Shown here piece after piece: positions 31,149 to 40,870 of a stretch of 64,000 nucleotides of DNA. Within the stretch, counting starts at the first letter, position 1. Each line of letters begins with the position of its first letter. Below the pieces are notes generated by a model, which was not told the origin of the DNA, searched no databases, and saw nothing but the letters and a program-made list of their open reading frames with translations. Position numbers and translations under genes: made by a program. This DNA comes from Pythium myriotylum. Taxonomy: Eukaryota; Oomycota; Peronosporomycetes; Pythiales; Pythiaceae. Location: the NCBI GenBank assembly GCA_023091665.1, contig JALJCQ010000024.1:310001-374000 (forward strand), read 5' to 3'.

Positions 31149-32015
31149 ATGAAGATCTTCCAGCTCGTCTGCCTCCTGGCCGCGGCCTTAGCGTCCACCT
31201 CGGTCCACGCGCTCGACGGCGGCCCCGCGAGCGGCGGAGGCATGTCCGTGAACCCGAACAACCGCGCGCCGCGAACCGAGAGCGCTGGCGCCGACGGCGG
31301 GCCCATGGCGGGCTCCTCCATGTCCGTCAACCCCAACGCGCGAACGCCTGCGCCGGCGGACGGCGGTCCGGCGACTACAGGCACAGACGATGGCTCGACG
31401 CCAGCGCCCGTCACGACCAAGCCGGCGGCTACCAGTGCCCCTGCTGGCCCTCCGATGTCGGGTGGAGACCTGTCAACCAACCCGAACAGTCGGACGAGAG
31501 CACCATCAGCGACGACTGCAGCACCATCGACTACTGCGCCGCCGGCAGCGACTACGACGCCGCCTGCGACCACGACGCCATCCTTGACGCCATCCGTGAC
31601 TGTGGCACCGTCCTCGAGCGGTAGCCAGGGCGGCAGCGGCGTCGAATCCTCCAAGTCGCCTGCGAGCACCGAGCCTGCGGAGTTCGACTTCTCACTGATC
31701 AACGGCGACGACAAGTCCGCTGCGAATGACTTCATTGGAGAAGTGAGCCCCAACCGTCGTGCAAACTCCTCGGGCGGTCCTGCGGCCTCCGTCGAGGCTG
31801 AGATCGGTGGCGAGGCGGACTTGCCGGCCGAGAAAGCCAAGGAAGCGTCGGAGCCGTCAGCCCCAGCGGCAACTGCAGCGACGCCATCCCCTGTGAGCAA
31901 GAAGAAGGCCGTCAACACAGGTGGCATCTCGAGCGCGACACGAATGGCCAGTGCGTCGATGTCCGGTCTGGCACTTGCCACGACGGCTGCTGCGGTCGTA
32001 CTCGCTGCTCTCTAG
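31149..32015 (+). CDS. Secreted, mucin-like, probably GPI-anchored protein
   Basis: A single exon of 288 residues with signal peptide MKIFQLVCLLAAALASTSVHA and a hydrophobic C-terminal tail (SGLALATTAAAVVLAAL) after a small-residue region, the pattern of a GPI-anchor signal. Between them is a Thr/Pro/Ala/Ser-rich stretch, likely O-glycosylated. Near the N-terminus a unit of the form GGPMxG(G/S)xMSVNPNxR occurs three times, the third as GGDLSTNPNSR. No enzyme domain is seen. It probably sits on the cell surface or wall. It converges on the HAD-like gene at 32162, with 146 bases between stops. Confidence 0.75.
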   Translation: MKIFQLVCLLAAALASTSVHALDGGPASGGGMSVNPNNRAPRTESAGADGGPMAGSSMSVNPNARTPAPADGGPATTGTDDGSTPAPVTTKPAATSAPAGPPMSGGDLSTNPNSRTRAPSATTAAPSTTAPPAATTTPPATTTPSLTPSVTVAPSSSGSQGGSGVESSKSPASTEPAEFDFSLINGDDKSAANDFIGEVSPNRRANSSGGPAASVEAEIGGEADLPAEKAKEASEPSAPAATAATPSPVSKKKAVNTGGISSATRMASASMSGLALATTAAAVVLAAL

Positions 32016-32161
32016 ACCCTGAGAACTCACGGTCGGGGGACTGTTAATACTTTGCGTGCGCTGTCAGCTGAATGTGAAACATGAAGTAATGTGAATCAAC
32101 GTATATGATGTGGAGCTTCAATAAATAGGGGGCTTAGATGTACAGACTACTGCGTAGTGGC

Positions 32162-33052
32162 TTACAAGCGAGTGGAGAACGCAGTCTTGTGGACTGCAGC
32201 GGTGCCGAGGTACCGGTTGAGCGTTTGTAGCTGGGCGTAAAACGTTTCTAGTGACAAGGATGAGGGAGGGTCGGCGACCTGAACACACTTTGGAACAGCA
32301 AGGGCGACGGCGATCTTGTGGGCAGCGCCGACGCATAGCACGGCGTCCTGGCTGGAGGCGCTGACGTTGATGAGACTGAAAGGGTGGCATGCATCGCGTT
32401 GGAGCTGATCGATGCAGACGCTCTGGAAAATGTTAGACTTCCAGTGCGAAAGCTCCAACGGAGTAGTGAAGCAGAGGGGCGGGGAGACGACACGAATGTT
32501 GTTGAGGTACGAAGTGAACGAGCCAAACGAGTTGGGGATGTTAGCTTGCAAGAGGAACATGGCGAGGCGGGGGAAGAAGACGGCACAGGTGGCTTCCATG
32601 AATGCGAGGCTTGTCTCGGTGACAATAAACACGGGACCGAGTGCGGACGCAGTGGTGAGCAAAGAAATGGTCTGCTCCTCGATGGACGCGAGGGCTTGTT
32701 GCAGATAGACGTCTTGAGAGAGCAGTGCGCGGGCGTTCTCCATGGCTGCGTGTGAAGGTTGAAGGCCGACGCGCTGGGTCAAGAGCGTGGTCGGGGCGAG
32801 CACGTCTTCCCAGTTGAGCACCACGGCGTGACGTGCTGGAGAAGTTGCCGTGAAGTGGGCGGGGGAGATGTTAGCTGGGGTGTAACGAGGCGTGAAGAAA
32901 CTGCTTGGGGACGACGGGAACAGGGGCGACGTAGACGGAGACGAGAAGAAGGTTGGGGACGGAGGAGGCGAGTAGGGGGCTGTGGGCGAGCGAGGCATTG
33001 CACGTGGACGTGGAGGTTGGGCCGAAAGGAAGCTGGGGATGGTCGCGAACAT
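32162..33052 (-). CDS. HAD-like pseudoenzyme paralogue A
   Basis: From ATG 33052 the protein has 296 residues. This start is chosen because the paralogue at 37283 begins MFAAIP and this one reads MFATIP. The frame is open to another ATG at 33256, so a longer form is possible. A Ser/Pro-rich N-terminus leads into HAVVLNWEDVLAPTTLL, then a helical region, LLTTASALGPVFIVTETSL, and FYAQLQTLNRYLG near the end. Layout and spacing resemble HAD-like proteins that carry D-W-D-D-T-L followed by a G-x-V-x-I-V-T strand. The nucleophile Asp is Asn here, so phosphatase activity is unlikely. It is about 64% identical by eye over the core to paralogue C. Function unknown. Confidence 0.65.
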   Translation of the reverse strand: MFATIPSFLSAQPPRPRAMPRSPTAPYSPPPSPTFFSSPSTSPLFPSSPSSFFTPRYTPANISPAHFTATSPARHAVVLNWEDVLAPTTLLTQRVGLQPSHAAMENARALLSQDVYLQQALASIEEQTISLLTTASALGPVFIVTETSLAFMEATCAVFFPRLAMFLLQANIPNSFGSFTSYLNNIRVVSPPLCFTTPLELSHWKSNIFQSVCIDQLQRDACHPFSLINVSASSQDAVLCVGAAHKIAVALAVPKCVQVADPPSSLSLETFYAQLQTLNRYLGTAAVHKTAFSTRL

Positions 33053-33356
33053 TTTGGTGAGTAGCTGGCACGAGGCAAGTTGGAGAATGAGCTCCTTGTG
33101 CTCACGGAGAGCCATTTTGGGCTGGAAGAGTATCCTTGGGACCATCACTCGGTCTGAAAATGTGACGTTCCGCCACTCGGCAGCGGAACGTTCTCGCTTT
33201 CGAGCGATCGGGTTGGTCGGCTCAGGAGGCGAAGAGCTCTTCAACATTGTGACCATTCAGTGACAGGGTCTTGCATAAAGATGCGAGTGCGTAAAGTAAT
33301 CCAGGTTTCTAATTGTTTCCCGTTCTGTAAATCCTATCGCCAAACAACATGTACAC

Positions 33357-34928
33357 TCACAGCAAAACCCCATCCTCCTCCTGCTCGCTTCCCCCCTTCT
33401 CTGGAGGCGGAAGGGTGATCGCGTCATACCGCTCATCAGTCACGACGTTGAGCACGGTCTGCAGCGGCGTCACCTCTGTGCCCGCCAACACACTCTTGAG
33501 AATGGCCGTGGAGAAACCTGAAACCAGGGATACCTTGGCCTGACCCGCATAGGTCGGGACGTCTCGCGTCGCGCCATTCACATTCCAGAAGACCAGGTGC
33601 GGCACCTCGTACCCTGCATCCTCGAACTCGCGCTTGAGCACCTGGTAGTTGGTCTCGTAGTTGTGATCTGCAGAGTTGAACTGCATGTCCGAGACCACGA
33701 TGAGACGCTCAGGCATTTGCTCCTTCGTCAACGACGCAGTCTTGGCGACCCGGAGAATCTCGCGGAACGCCGCAGCAAAATCCGTGCTACCACCCCATGG
33801 AGCAGCAGCCAGGTGGGAGACGCGCGCACGGAGTGTGTCGCCCTCAACATGGTGGAACTGTGGACGTGACTCGAAAGTAAGGACGAGGTCCTTGTAATCG
33901 TCTAGCGCTAGCGAAGAGACCAGCAGCCCAAGCGCAATCGACACCTCCATCGGTCGACCGCTCATTGAGCCCGATACATCCGAGAGAACGAGAGTCTTGC
34001 GCATATCTCCCATCGCCGCAGCCTCCTCAAGCAATACCTTCCACTGTGCCTCCAACAGCTCGTCCACATCTGAACTGGAATGCTTGAGGTACTCGCCCAC
34101 GACCTGGTGCGGGAAGAGCGCCTTGGCATTGACTTTAGCCTCACCTTTGGCGAGTTTGCTCTTCCACTCCGTGAATTTCTCACCCAGGTGGCGCTCAAAC
34201 GCGTGCTTGGGCTTGCCGTGAATGTGCATCGCAACGCTCGGGACTGCGTTGAGGTTGATAGAGTCCCAGTCCTTCGCACACATGTACCGTTCCAAGATGC
34301 GGAGCTTCTCACGCAGCGGCGAAAGGTACAACTTGCGCAACTTGGCCGGCGTGATTCCCATGTGTCGACTGAGCTTCTTATTCATTTGTAACTTCTTGTC
34401 AAGAGCTTTCTTTTCGGATGGCACCCACTTCGCGCACAGTGAGATGGTGGGGGGCGGCTTGTTGGACTCGTCGACGCTCTCAGCTTCCTTGAGGGAAAGC
34501 AGGTCAGCCTCGAGTTGCTTGGAGAGCAAGTCGAGCGCGTTCTTCTCGACTGGCGAGTTCATCAAGGCCATGACGTCGTCAAAGCGACCGAAGTCGTCCA
34601 CGAAGAACTTGAGGTTGTGCACAAGCTCACGAGGGTACTTCGACGCGAGATGTTCGAGTGCATGACGGCCCAGCTGCCGTTCACCCTTGCCGCCGCGGCA
34701 GTCGCGGATGTACGCGATCAGTTTGAGTGTGTGGAGAGGGTCTTCAGCGTACGAGGCGTCGAGCAAAGCCACGAAGCGCTCCTTGTCCACACCGCGGAGG
34801 GCGCCGAAGAAGAAGTCGACGCGTGCCTTGCCCGAGGTGGAGTGCGAGACCGCGTTGTTCCAGGTCCGCGCGTCCAGAGAGGCGGTGGCAGCGACCTGTT
34901 GCTTGACAGCAGTGGCAAACGAAGACAT
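33357..34928 (-). CDS. DUF2828 protein with von Willebrand A-type MIDAS
   Basis: A single exon of 523 residues from ATG 34928; the five codons before it are open but lack ATG. The N-terminal half has the DUF2828 hallmark VDFFFGALRGVD...LIAYIRDCRGGKGER. The C-terminal half is a von Willebrand factor A-like domain with metal-ion site DVSGSMSG (D-x-S-x-S), WGGSTDF as the Thr-loop, and IVVSDMQF as the later Asp motif. DUF2828 proteins occur in plants, fungi, oomycetes and giant viruses; their function is unknown, and the intact MIDAS suggests metal-dependent protein binding. It lies among three HAD-like paralogues. A candidate initiator sits 45-52 bases upstream of the ATG. Confidence 0.85.
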   Translation of the reverse strand: MSSFATAVKQQVAATASLDARTWNNAVSHSTSGKARVDFFFGALRGVDKERFVALLDASYAEDPLHTLKLIAYIRDCRGGKGERQLGRHALEHLASKYPRELVHNLKFFVDDFGRFDDVMALMNSPVEKNALDLLSKQLEADLLSLKEAESVDESNKPPPTISLCAKWVPSEKKALDKKLQMNKKLSRHMGITPAKLRKLYLSPLREKLRILERYMCAKDWDSINLNAVPSVAMHIHGKPKHAFERHLGEKFTEWKSKLAKGEAKVNAKALFPHQVVGEYLKHSSSDVDELLEAQWKVLLEEAAAMGDMRKTLVLSDVSGSMSGRPMEVSIALGLLVSSLALDDYKDLVLTFESRPQFHHVEGDTLRARVSHLAAAPWGGSTDFAAAFREILRVAKTASLTKEQMPERLIVVSDMQFNSADHNYETNYQVLKREFEDAGYEVPHLVFWNVNGATRDVPTYAGQAKVSLVSGFSTAILKSVLAGTEVTPLQTVLNVVTDERYDAITLPPPEKGGSEQEEDGVLL

Positions 34929-34972
34929 CTCGACGGAGAGGATGAGCAAGTGTGAATTGCCGAGCTGATTGG

Positions 34973-34980
34973 AGAATGAA
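34973..34980 (-). promoter_or_regulatory. Candidate oomycete initiator (Inr) of the DUF2828 gene
   Basis: TTCATTCT on the minus strand fits the oomycete initiator consensus YTCATTYY and lies about 50 bases before the ATG at 34928, a typical distance for short oomycete leaders. Confidence 0.45.
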
Positions 34981-35900
34981 CTGGAAAAACCACGGAGCGA
35001 ACTCTTTGGGGTGTGGCGGTTGCTTGGGTACGTGCTGAGTAGGTGAGTGATGGTGGTAGTGTGAGTGATGGTGTCTTCAACCTAGGTCGATCGTCCTTTG
35101 ATTGGGTTGAGCCATTCTTGGTAGGTAATGGAATGGAAGTCTATCGAGTTCATGATGATCAAGATGAAGTCTATTGAGCGCCAATGGTCTTCGGTAGCTG
35201 AAAAGCAGTGCATACAGGCTTTGGTGGCCGCCTTGTAACGTAGGATGAGTGACTCGGGCAGTCGTGCCCGAATCCACCACGCCAACGTGTTAGTTGAAGT
35301 GTCTCCACATCGGGAACGACAACTTCTTAGCTGAATGGCCTCCTTCCGTGCCAACCACTCACTAGTGCGTTGAGCGTCCGTAGGCCGAACATGTACTTCT
35401 TGTAGCTGTGTTATCTCAATAGACAAAACCTTCTTGGATGCCTCAGAGGCAGCCAGCGAGTATTCGTTTGCAGCGGCAGCCCCTCAGCACTACTGCAGTA
35501 GTATCTCACTGGAAGGCTCTATCTCGAGCGAAGCCGTGACAAAACGAGTGAGCAGAAAGTTGTTGCAAGACAAAGGCGATATTCGCGCTAACTTTCAGCG
35601 AGTGAGGATTACGAGAATCGACGGACGGGGCTGCTTCTGGGCGCTGCGTGGTTAACGTCAGAGCTATAGGAATTCAAGACTTTCTCGGGAAACCTAGCCG
35701 GTTAAACATTGACGGAACCTGGACAACCTCACGGACAAACCATCTTACGCCACCGGATGACCTGCACAGCGACCACAGGAGTCAACAGACTGGGACTGTT
35801 TTCACCTCAAACTCGTGCATTACTACTTCGTAGTATTTACGACGTCTCCAGATCTCCAATAAATATTTTGCATCGAGCGCATGCAATCTATCAAAACCAA
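34981..35900. other. Intergenic stretch, nothing recognised
   Basis: Short frames of up to 114 codons occur on both strands without family features. The only structure is the promoter side of the DUF2828 gene at the left. Confidence 0.5.
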
Positions 35901-36656
35901 TTAGCTTTGGTTCGCAAGGGCTGCGGCGACGACTTGCAGCTGCTTGTGAAAGTCTTGTAAAGACAATGGTCTCCCATTATCTCTCACTGTTGGTAAGCCC
36001 ATCGCTTGAATAGATCCTAAACGCGCTGCCTGTTCTTGAACTCGGGCCGCTGCGTGGAGATCAGCATCATCCGCGCTCACAATGAGGACCTTTAGCCGCA
36101 CCCCTCCGCGAACTGAAGTTTGCGCTTGTTGATGGGCCACGGAAGCACTACAGATCTGTTGTAGAACATTCGTTTTCCAGAGAGAGCGCTCCCCTAACGT
36201 CAATCCCTCGGGTGAGCTTACGATGTGAACACGGTTACTGGCTTTGGCAAGGCAGCTCCTAACCCGCGGGTAAAAGGTGGAACACAAAGCTTCAACAGTA
36301 GGTACGGTCTGGTCGCAGAGGATGTAAACAGGTGCCATCGTCGTAGCGATCGAAAGAAGTTCGAACGCTTGCTGTTCGATTGCTTGGAGGCACTCGACAG
36401 TAAACGGGTTGTTCGCACATGTGCGCTTTACATCTCCGAGGCTCTTCTGATTCAAATTCTTCAAACCCAAGCAATCAACTACCCATTTGGTCGGGAAGAG
36501 CACGTTGTCCCAGGATAGCACAATTGCGGTTGGTCGTTGAGGCAGTTGCGAGTTCGCGATTGGCCTTGGCGTTCCCGGTAGAGCGGCGCGCGTCACACTT
36601 GCTGCTGCTGCGGCTGACCATGTCTGGAAGATCGGAGTGCGTGTAGTGCTGGTCAT
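35901..36656 (-). CDS. HAD-like pseudoenzyme paralogue B (most diverged)
   Basis: From ATG 36656 the frame gives 251 residues; the eight codons upstream are open without ATG. The core reads TAIVLSWDNVLFPTKWV, then LLSIATTMAPVYILCDQ, FYPRVRSCLAKASNRVHIVSS and LWKTNVLQQI. This is the same order as the two neighbours and as HAD-like DWDDTL proteins. The nucleophile position is Ser and the second acidic position is Asp-Asn, so catalysis is unlikely. It has an extra Gln-rich segment and lacks the AVPKCVQVADP block shared by the other two. It probably arose by local duplication and faster divergence. Function unknown. Confidence 0.6.
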   Translation of the reverse strand: MTSTTRTPIFQTWSAAAAASVTRAALPGTPRPIANSQLPQRPTAIVLSWDNVLFPTKWVVDCLGLKNLNQKSLGDVKRTCANNPFTVECLQAIEQQAFELLSIATTMAPVYILCDQTVPTVEALCSTFYPRVRSCLAKASNRVHIVSSPEGLTLGERSLWKTNVLQQICSASVAHQQAQTSVRGGVRLKVLIVSADDADLHAAARVQEQAARLGSIQAMGLPTVRDNGRPLSLQDFHKQLQVVAAALANQS

Positions 36657-37000
36657 GCTAGAATTGCTTGAAGGAAGCAAATGTTGGAATGGGCAGAATT
36701 TGAAAAGCGTGGCAATGAGATCCTATCATGGCTACACAACCATCACTCATGCTGCCCTCTGTTATGACTCACCAAAATACTGCAACGATATCATCAACAT
36801 GAAGAGCTGAGACCTGGTATAATACTTCCATCTCGACTAAGACGAAAGCCTTGAAAAAAATGGGCCCATCGAGGTTAGAAGTAACCACAAGAGGTTTCCC
36901 AGTTCGCTTTGCGAGAAATACATATTCCTAGGAAGACCGAATCGCACTGATGATTCACCTTCGACGTCTGGAGGTGGATTCTTCTCCTCTATTTCCCTCT

Positions 37001-37032
<32 letters not shown>

Positions 37033-37282
37033 CCCTCACGATCCGTTGATGGGCGAGGGGAAGGTTCCACGGAACGCTGTTGACTCCTTCAATCCGAGCA
37101 TCAATTCCAGCCAATTGTCTTGCTCGATTTGCTGAACTTGACCTGATATCGACTACGAGTGATGGTCTCTCCTCTCCGAGAGTGACGGTCCCTGTCTTGC
37201 CGCGCATGATCATTGGGACGAGACGCTACCCCTCATTCCCTCATTCGCTCGCTTCCCCTCAAGTCCCCTCCTCGCCGACGCC
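36657..37282. other. Divergent intergenic region with (TC)n microsatellite
   Basis: This stretch separates oppositely oriented HAD-like paralogues B and C. It contains a (TC)13 run at 37007-37032, about 250 bases upstream of paralogue C. Pyrimidine runs on the coding strand are common in oomycete promoters. No coding frame is convincing. Confidence 0.5.
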
Positions 37283-38050
37283 ATGTTCGCTGCGATCCCT
37301 CGCCACAACGCTGCGCCGCTGCCGCTGCACCAGCACACCACCGCGCCGATCATGGCCGCGCCAGTCCGCCACGCCGTCGTGCTCAACTGGGAGGACGTGC
37401 TCGTCCCGATGTCGCTTCTCGCTCAGCGCCTCGGCCTCCAGTCCTCTCGACAGGCGATGGAGAATGCATTCACACTTCTCGCGCAGCAGCCGTACTTGAA
37501 GCAAGTGCTTGCGACGCTAGAAGAGCAGACTGTCACGCTTCTCATGACCGCAGCAGCGATTGGTCCGGTCTTCATTGTCACCGAGAAGAGTCTCAAGTAC
37601 ATGGAGGTTCTGTGCTCAGTGTTCTTCCCGCGACTAGGAGCCTACTTGCTTCAAGCCAACATGCCTGCTGCGATCTCACAACAGCACAATTCTCTTCACC
37701 AAGTCCGAGTCATCTCTCCACCTCGAAAGCTCGCTTCAGCCGCGGAGGTTGCAAACTGGAAACTAAGTGTCTACCAAGGGGTTTGTGCCGACCAAATCCA
37801 ACGCAACGCCTCATACACGTTCAGCTTGATCAGCGTGAGCTCTTCTGATCGCGACGCAGTGCTGTGCGTCGGTGCAGCCCAAAAGACTACACCAGCGCTG
37901 GCAGTTCCAAAGTGCGTTCAGGTCGCGGACCCTCTCGTGCCTGAAGAGGCAATCACATCGCTGGAAGCGTTTTACGCACAGTTGCAGACTCTGCAGGGGT
38001 ACCTTGCACCCGCGGCCGCGCATTCATCTGCGTTTTCGACTCATCTCTAA
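37283..38050 (+). CDS. HAD-like pseudoenzyme paralogue C
   Basis: A single exon of 255 residues starting MFAAIPRHN. It contains HAVVLNWEDVLVPMSLL, a helical cap-like region ending LLMTAAAIGPVFIVTEKSL, FPRLGAYLLQANMP, VLCVGAAQKTTPALAVPKCV and FYAQLQTLQGYL. It aligns end to end with paralogue A apart from A's Pro-rich insert. The D-x-D pair of a HAD phosphatase is N-x-E here, so it should be inactive as an enzyme. The conserved VFIVTE strand and the C-terminal block suggest a preserved fold used for binding. It converges on the pectinacetylesterase-like gene, with 129 bases between stops. Confidence 0.65.
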   Translation: MFAAIPRHNAAPLPLHQHTTAPIMAAPVRHAVVLNWEDVLVPMSLLAQRLGLQSSRQAMENAFTLLAQQPYLKQVLATLEEQTVTLLMTAAAIGPVFIVTEKSLKYMEVLCSVFFPRLGAYLLQANMPAAISQQHNSLHQVRVISPPRKLASAAEVANWKLSVYQGVCADQIQRNASYTFSLISVSSSDRDAVLCVGAAQKTTPALAVPKCVQVADPLVPEEAITSLEAFYAQLQTLQGYLAPAAAHSSAFSTHL

Positions 38051-38179
38051 ATGTACCGTCCTCCATATTCGTCCATGCGTAGCCCCGCAACGAATTGATT
38101 GCAATAAAGTACAGTCTTCTATTGACTGAAGTGATAGCGTTTGGTTTTCTACATCATCGTCGTACACACTAGTCTACGT

Positions 38180-39538
38180 TTACCACGCCAGCACGGTCGC
38201 TACGACAACGAAAGCGATCGACGCGAGGGCCTTCAGCGAAGCCGATGCACTCGCAGTTGGTGCGGACGTGGAGCCCGATGGAGACGATTTGGAACCGCTG
38301 TGCTCATAAGAGAAGTTACCAGCGAGAATATCGCGAACAACAACGCCGAGCGTCGTCTTGCCATCGGAGCTTGGGATAGACGTCCAGTTGTTGAGTGTGA
38401 AGAAGACGTGGCGGTCACCAGTCTCGAAGAAAGTGCCAATCTTGGCAGTGTCGTTCTCGTACGCATCAAGGATGGCCGTCATGTTGTTGTAGAAGTCCTC
38501 GGCCGAGATGGTGTTAGTGAAGGGGAACGAGAGAATTCCCTGGCGGAACATCTCGTAGAAGAGGCGCTGCGTCTTGTCGGCCATCGAGTCGGCGAAAAAC
38601 CAGTCGGCGGACGAGGTCTCCTTGATGATTGGCGACATTAGATCAACCACGGTACCCGAGTTGTTCAGGCACATGGTCACAACCTTCTGCGGAATGCTCA
38701 CGGGCAGCGAGCACGAGTTGTAGTAGTTGATCAGTGCGCCAGCCGGGTTACTATCCGGGACGACGCCCACGTACGAGTCCGAGAGGACCGAGAAGTGGAT
38801 CTTCTTTTCGTCGACCTTCCACTTGTCCGCGATAAACTTGGCGTACATCTGCGCACCGAGGGCACCGGCGCTGGAACCGCTCAGAGCGAGGTGCTCGACG
38901 TCCGGGAAGTTGGCAAGCGCCCAGTCGAATGCCGAGAGAGCATTCACGTAGCCGTTTTGGTGGGTGGTCTGGTTTTGGTTCTGGCAGGCAGTCGCCTGGA
39001 AAACCGCGGGGAAGATCGCCTCAGCCGTAGCGTCGGGGGCATGGACTGTGTTTCCAACGTGGATGTCGCCAGTGCAGTAGGGCACGTGGACGATGTTCCA
39101 GTCGTTGAAGACGTTGGACGGCTCCGAGCGATTGAGAATACCAAGGCTGAGCGCGCGCGCATTGGGTTGGAAGGTCTGCGTGCTGCTCGAACACTGCATG
39201 GCGAAGCTGCACGTGTTGCTGTCGATACACGCGCCGCCTCCCTGCAGGTAGAGGAGCAACTTGGTCTTGTCCTTCTTCTCGGCGGTCGGGAAGACTTGGA
39301 AGAAGAACGTCGCGTTGGTCGAGTAGTTGCTGCTGGGGCTGGACCAGTTGTCGAAGGCGCATCGCGTCTTGCCGCCAGGGTAGATCAGGGTCGAGCCGTC
39401 CGTCTTAGACACGGGGATCTTGTCGAGCGGGCAGGTGTTGTCCGGGCCGACGACGCACACCTCGTCACCGGGACGGTAGGCCGTGACGGCAGTCGAGAGG
39501 ACCGCAGCAGCGGTAGCGAGGAAAGCCAGGCGCGCCAT
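38180..39538 (-). CDS. Pectinacetylesterase/Notum-like carboxylesterase, GPI-anchored
   Basis: A single exon of 452 residues from ATG 39538. Signal peptide MARLAFLATAAAVLSTAVTA; C-terminal Ser/Thr-rich stretch and hydrophobic tail (LKALASIAFVVVATVLAW) typical of a GPI signal. Family blocks in order: LLLYLQGGGACID (oxyanion), HVPYCTGDIHVGN, LALSGSSAGALGAQMY (nucleophile Ser), SADWFFADSMAD (likely Asp) and TGDRHVFFTLNNW (His). The family (CE13 and NOTUM) removes acetyl groups from pectin or lipid groups from proteins. In an oomycete, action on plant or own wall polysaccharide outside the cell is the likelier role. Several N-glycosylation sequons and paired cysteines support secretion. Confidence 0.85.
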   Translation of the reverse strand: MARLAFLATAAAVLSTAVTAYRPGDEVCVVGPDNTCPLDKIPVSKTDGSTLIYPGGKTRCAFDNWSSPSSNYSTNATFFFQVFPTAEKKDKTKLLLYLQGGGACIDSNTCSFAMQCSSSTQTFQPNARALSLGILNRSEPSNVFNDWNIVHVPYCTGDIHVGNTVHAPDATAEAIFPAVFQATACQNQNQTTHQNGYVNALSAFDWALANFPDVEHLALSGSSAGALGAQMYAKFIADKWKVDEKKIHFSVLSDSYVGVVPDSNPAGALINYYNSCSLPVSIPQKVVTMCLNNSGTVVDLMSPIIKETSSADWFFADSMADKTQRLFYEMFRQGILSFPFTNTISAEDFYNNMTAILDAYENDTAKIGTFFETGDRHVFFTLNNWTSIPSSDGKTTLGVVVRDILAGNFSYEHSGSKSSPSGSTSAPTASASASLKALASIAFVVVATVLAW

Positions 39539-40550
39539 GTCGGTCTTGGCTCGTGCTGGACGATTGAGAAGTGATGCCTGGAGAGTGGAGGCTCACACAA
39601 CGATTCAGTGGCGAGAGAATGCCGCAGAAAGGCAGGGGGGAAGAGGCGGATCGGCACGAAGGTCGCCGATTACAGTGCATTTGGTTTACCAAGAAGACGC
39701 GAGGTCCAGGGACACCAAGAGTTGAACGAGGCAGCGTGACACACAGGAGACGAGGATGGGGTTGGCTACAGATGGAACAAGTTCTGACAGATCATAGGTG
39801 CGTATCCACAACCTAAGCGTACTTAATACATATGCAATAGTGAATGCAAGTCTTCCGGTGGGTCTGGATGGAGGTAATCGCACTTAACAGACTGAACCGG
39901 AATGAGGGCTCGGGGTTTGTCCCGCGGGTGTCCCAGCGTTTCCATCCGAGCAAACAGAAAAGAGCCACACATCCAAAGGTTGTGGAATTGGGGGGTTCTC
40001 AGCCACGAGTTGGAACCGCCAGGTCATTCGCGAGTCCAACAGCAGGACGTCGGACATGCGTGTCAAACGGACTGCCCGTCCAAAGGGAGACCGACAAGAC
40101 CTTCAGATCTTGTCTGGCTCGATGGCTCCAGCCAGAGAGAGGGGTTGTTTTTTTTTGCCTCCTTCTGACTGTTCAACACCGTGGAGCTGATCTCCTCAGG
40201 GCGGAGCTCTCAGCTGCGTGTGCTCGCGGAGCTTCAACGTGGCCAAGGACCCCGTTGGACTGCTGCATCTTGGAGCTCCCAGGTGATCACTGGTCCCGTG
40301 AGCGCGGCGTGGGTTCCGTCGTGGGGGCTGATAGGTTCCAAAAGCTGCAGGAGAAGTACCGGTGCTGAGCAATCCGACCTTCACGTTTTCAAACGGCAGA
40401 GGTGATTGCTCATGGACCGTCAGTGAGCATCCCCATCCCTCGAGCCATTTGCCCACCGAGCCCCGCATCCCCTTCTGTGATCGAAGAGAAACCGGTTTTC
40501 GCATGCGTTTGGTTGTTCGCTGTCGATCGACGACGCCATTTTTCTCTAAA
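39539..40550. other. Intergenic stretch, nothing recognised
   Basis: Frames of up to 174 codons on the plus strand (39844-40368) and several shorter ones show no domain. A ten-T run lies near 40148. The left end is the promoter of the pectinacetylesterase-like gene. Confidence 0.45.
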
Positions 40551-40763
40551 TTAGTGTTATAGACTCAATCATGACACTAAATCACAGAAATATAGTTCGT
40601 CACAATTCTATTCATTTTGAAACACTAAAATACCAAATTGTACAAAACTTACCAAATGTCAAATATATATCCGAATAATGTAAAAACTACTATATTGGTA
40701 CAAATGCTTTAATTACATAAATGACCACATCATAAGTTGTGTGACTTAGATAGTTTACACTAA
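40551..40763. mobile_element. A/T-rich island with short terminal inverted repeats (MITE candidate)
   Basis: A 213-base block is strikingly A/T-rich compared with both flanks. It is bounded by TTAGTGTTA at 40551 and TTACACTAA at 40755-40763, inverted repeats matching at 8 of 9 positions. Copies of the same core (ACACTAAA) recur inside. Size, base composition and termini fit a miniature inverted-repeat element. It lies about 110 bases before the SSRP1 start codon, so it may also form part of that promoter. Confidence 0.4.
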
Positions 40764-40842
40764 TGTTGGGACGTGTCCTAATCGAATGTGGCCCACGCCG
40801 ACGAGCCCCAACTCCCCTCGCAAGCGCGGGAGCTGCTCGCTG

Positions 40843-40848
40843 TCATTT
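40843..40848 (+). promoter_or_regulatory. Candidate initiator core of the SSRP1 gene
   Basis: TCATTT, the core of the oomycete initiator, lies 23-28 bases before the ATG at 40871. The base before it is G rather than a pyrimidine, so the match is partial. Confidence 0.35.
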
Positions 40849-40870
40849 CGCGCCACCCACCCTCCCGACC

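Noticed and set aside
31061..31981. Long antisense frame opposite the GPI protein
   Set aside because: It is a mirror of a GC-rich, low-complexity coding sequence; Ala/Gly/Val-rich with no motif.
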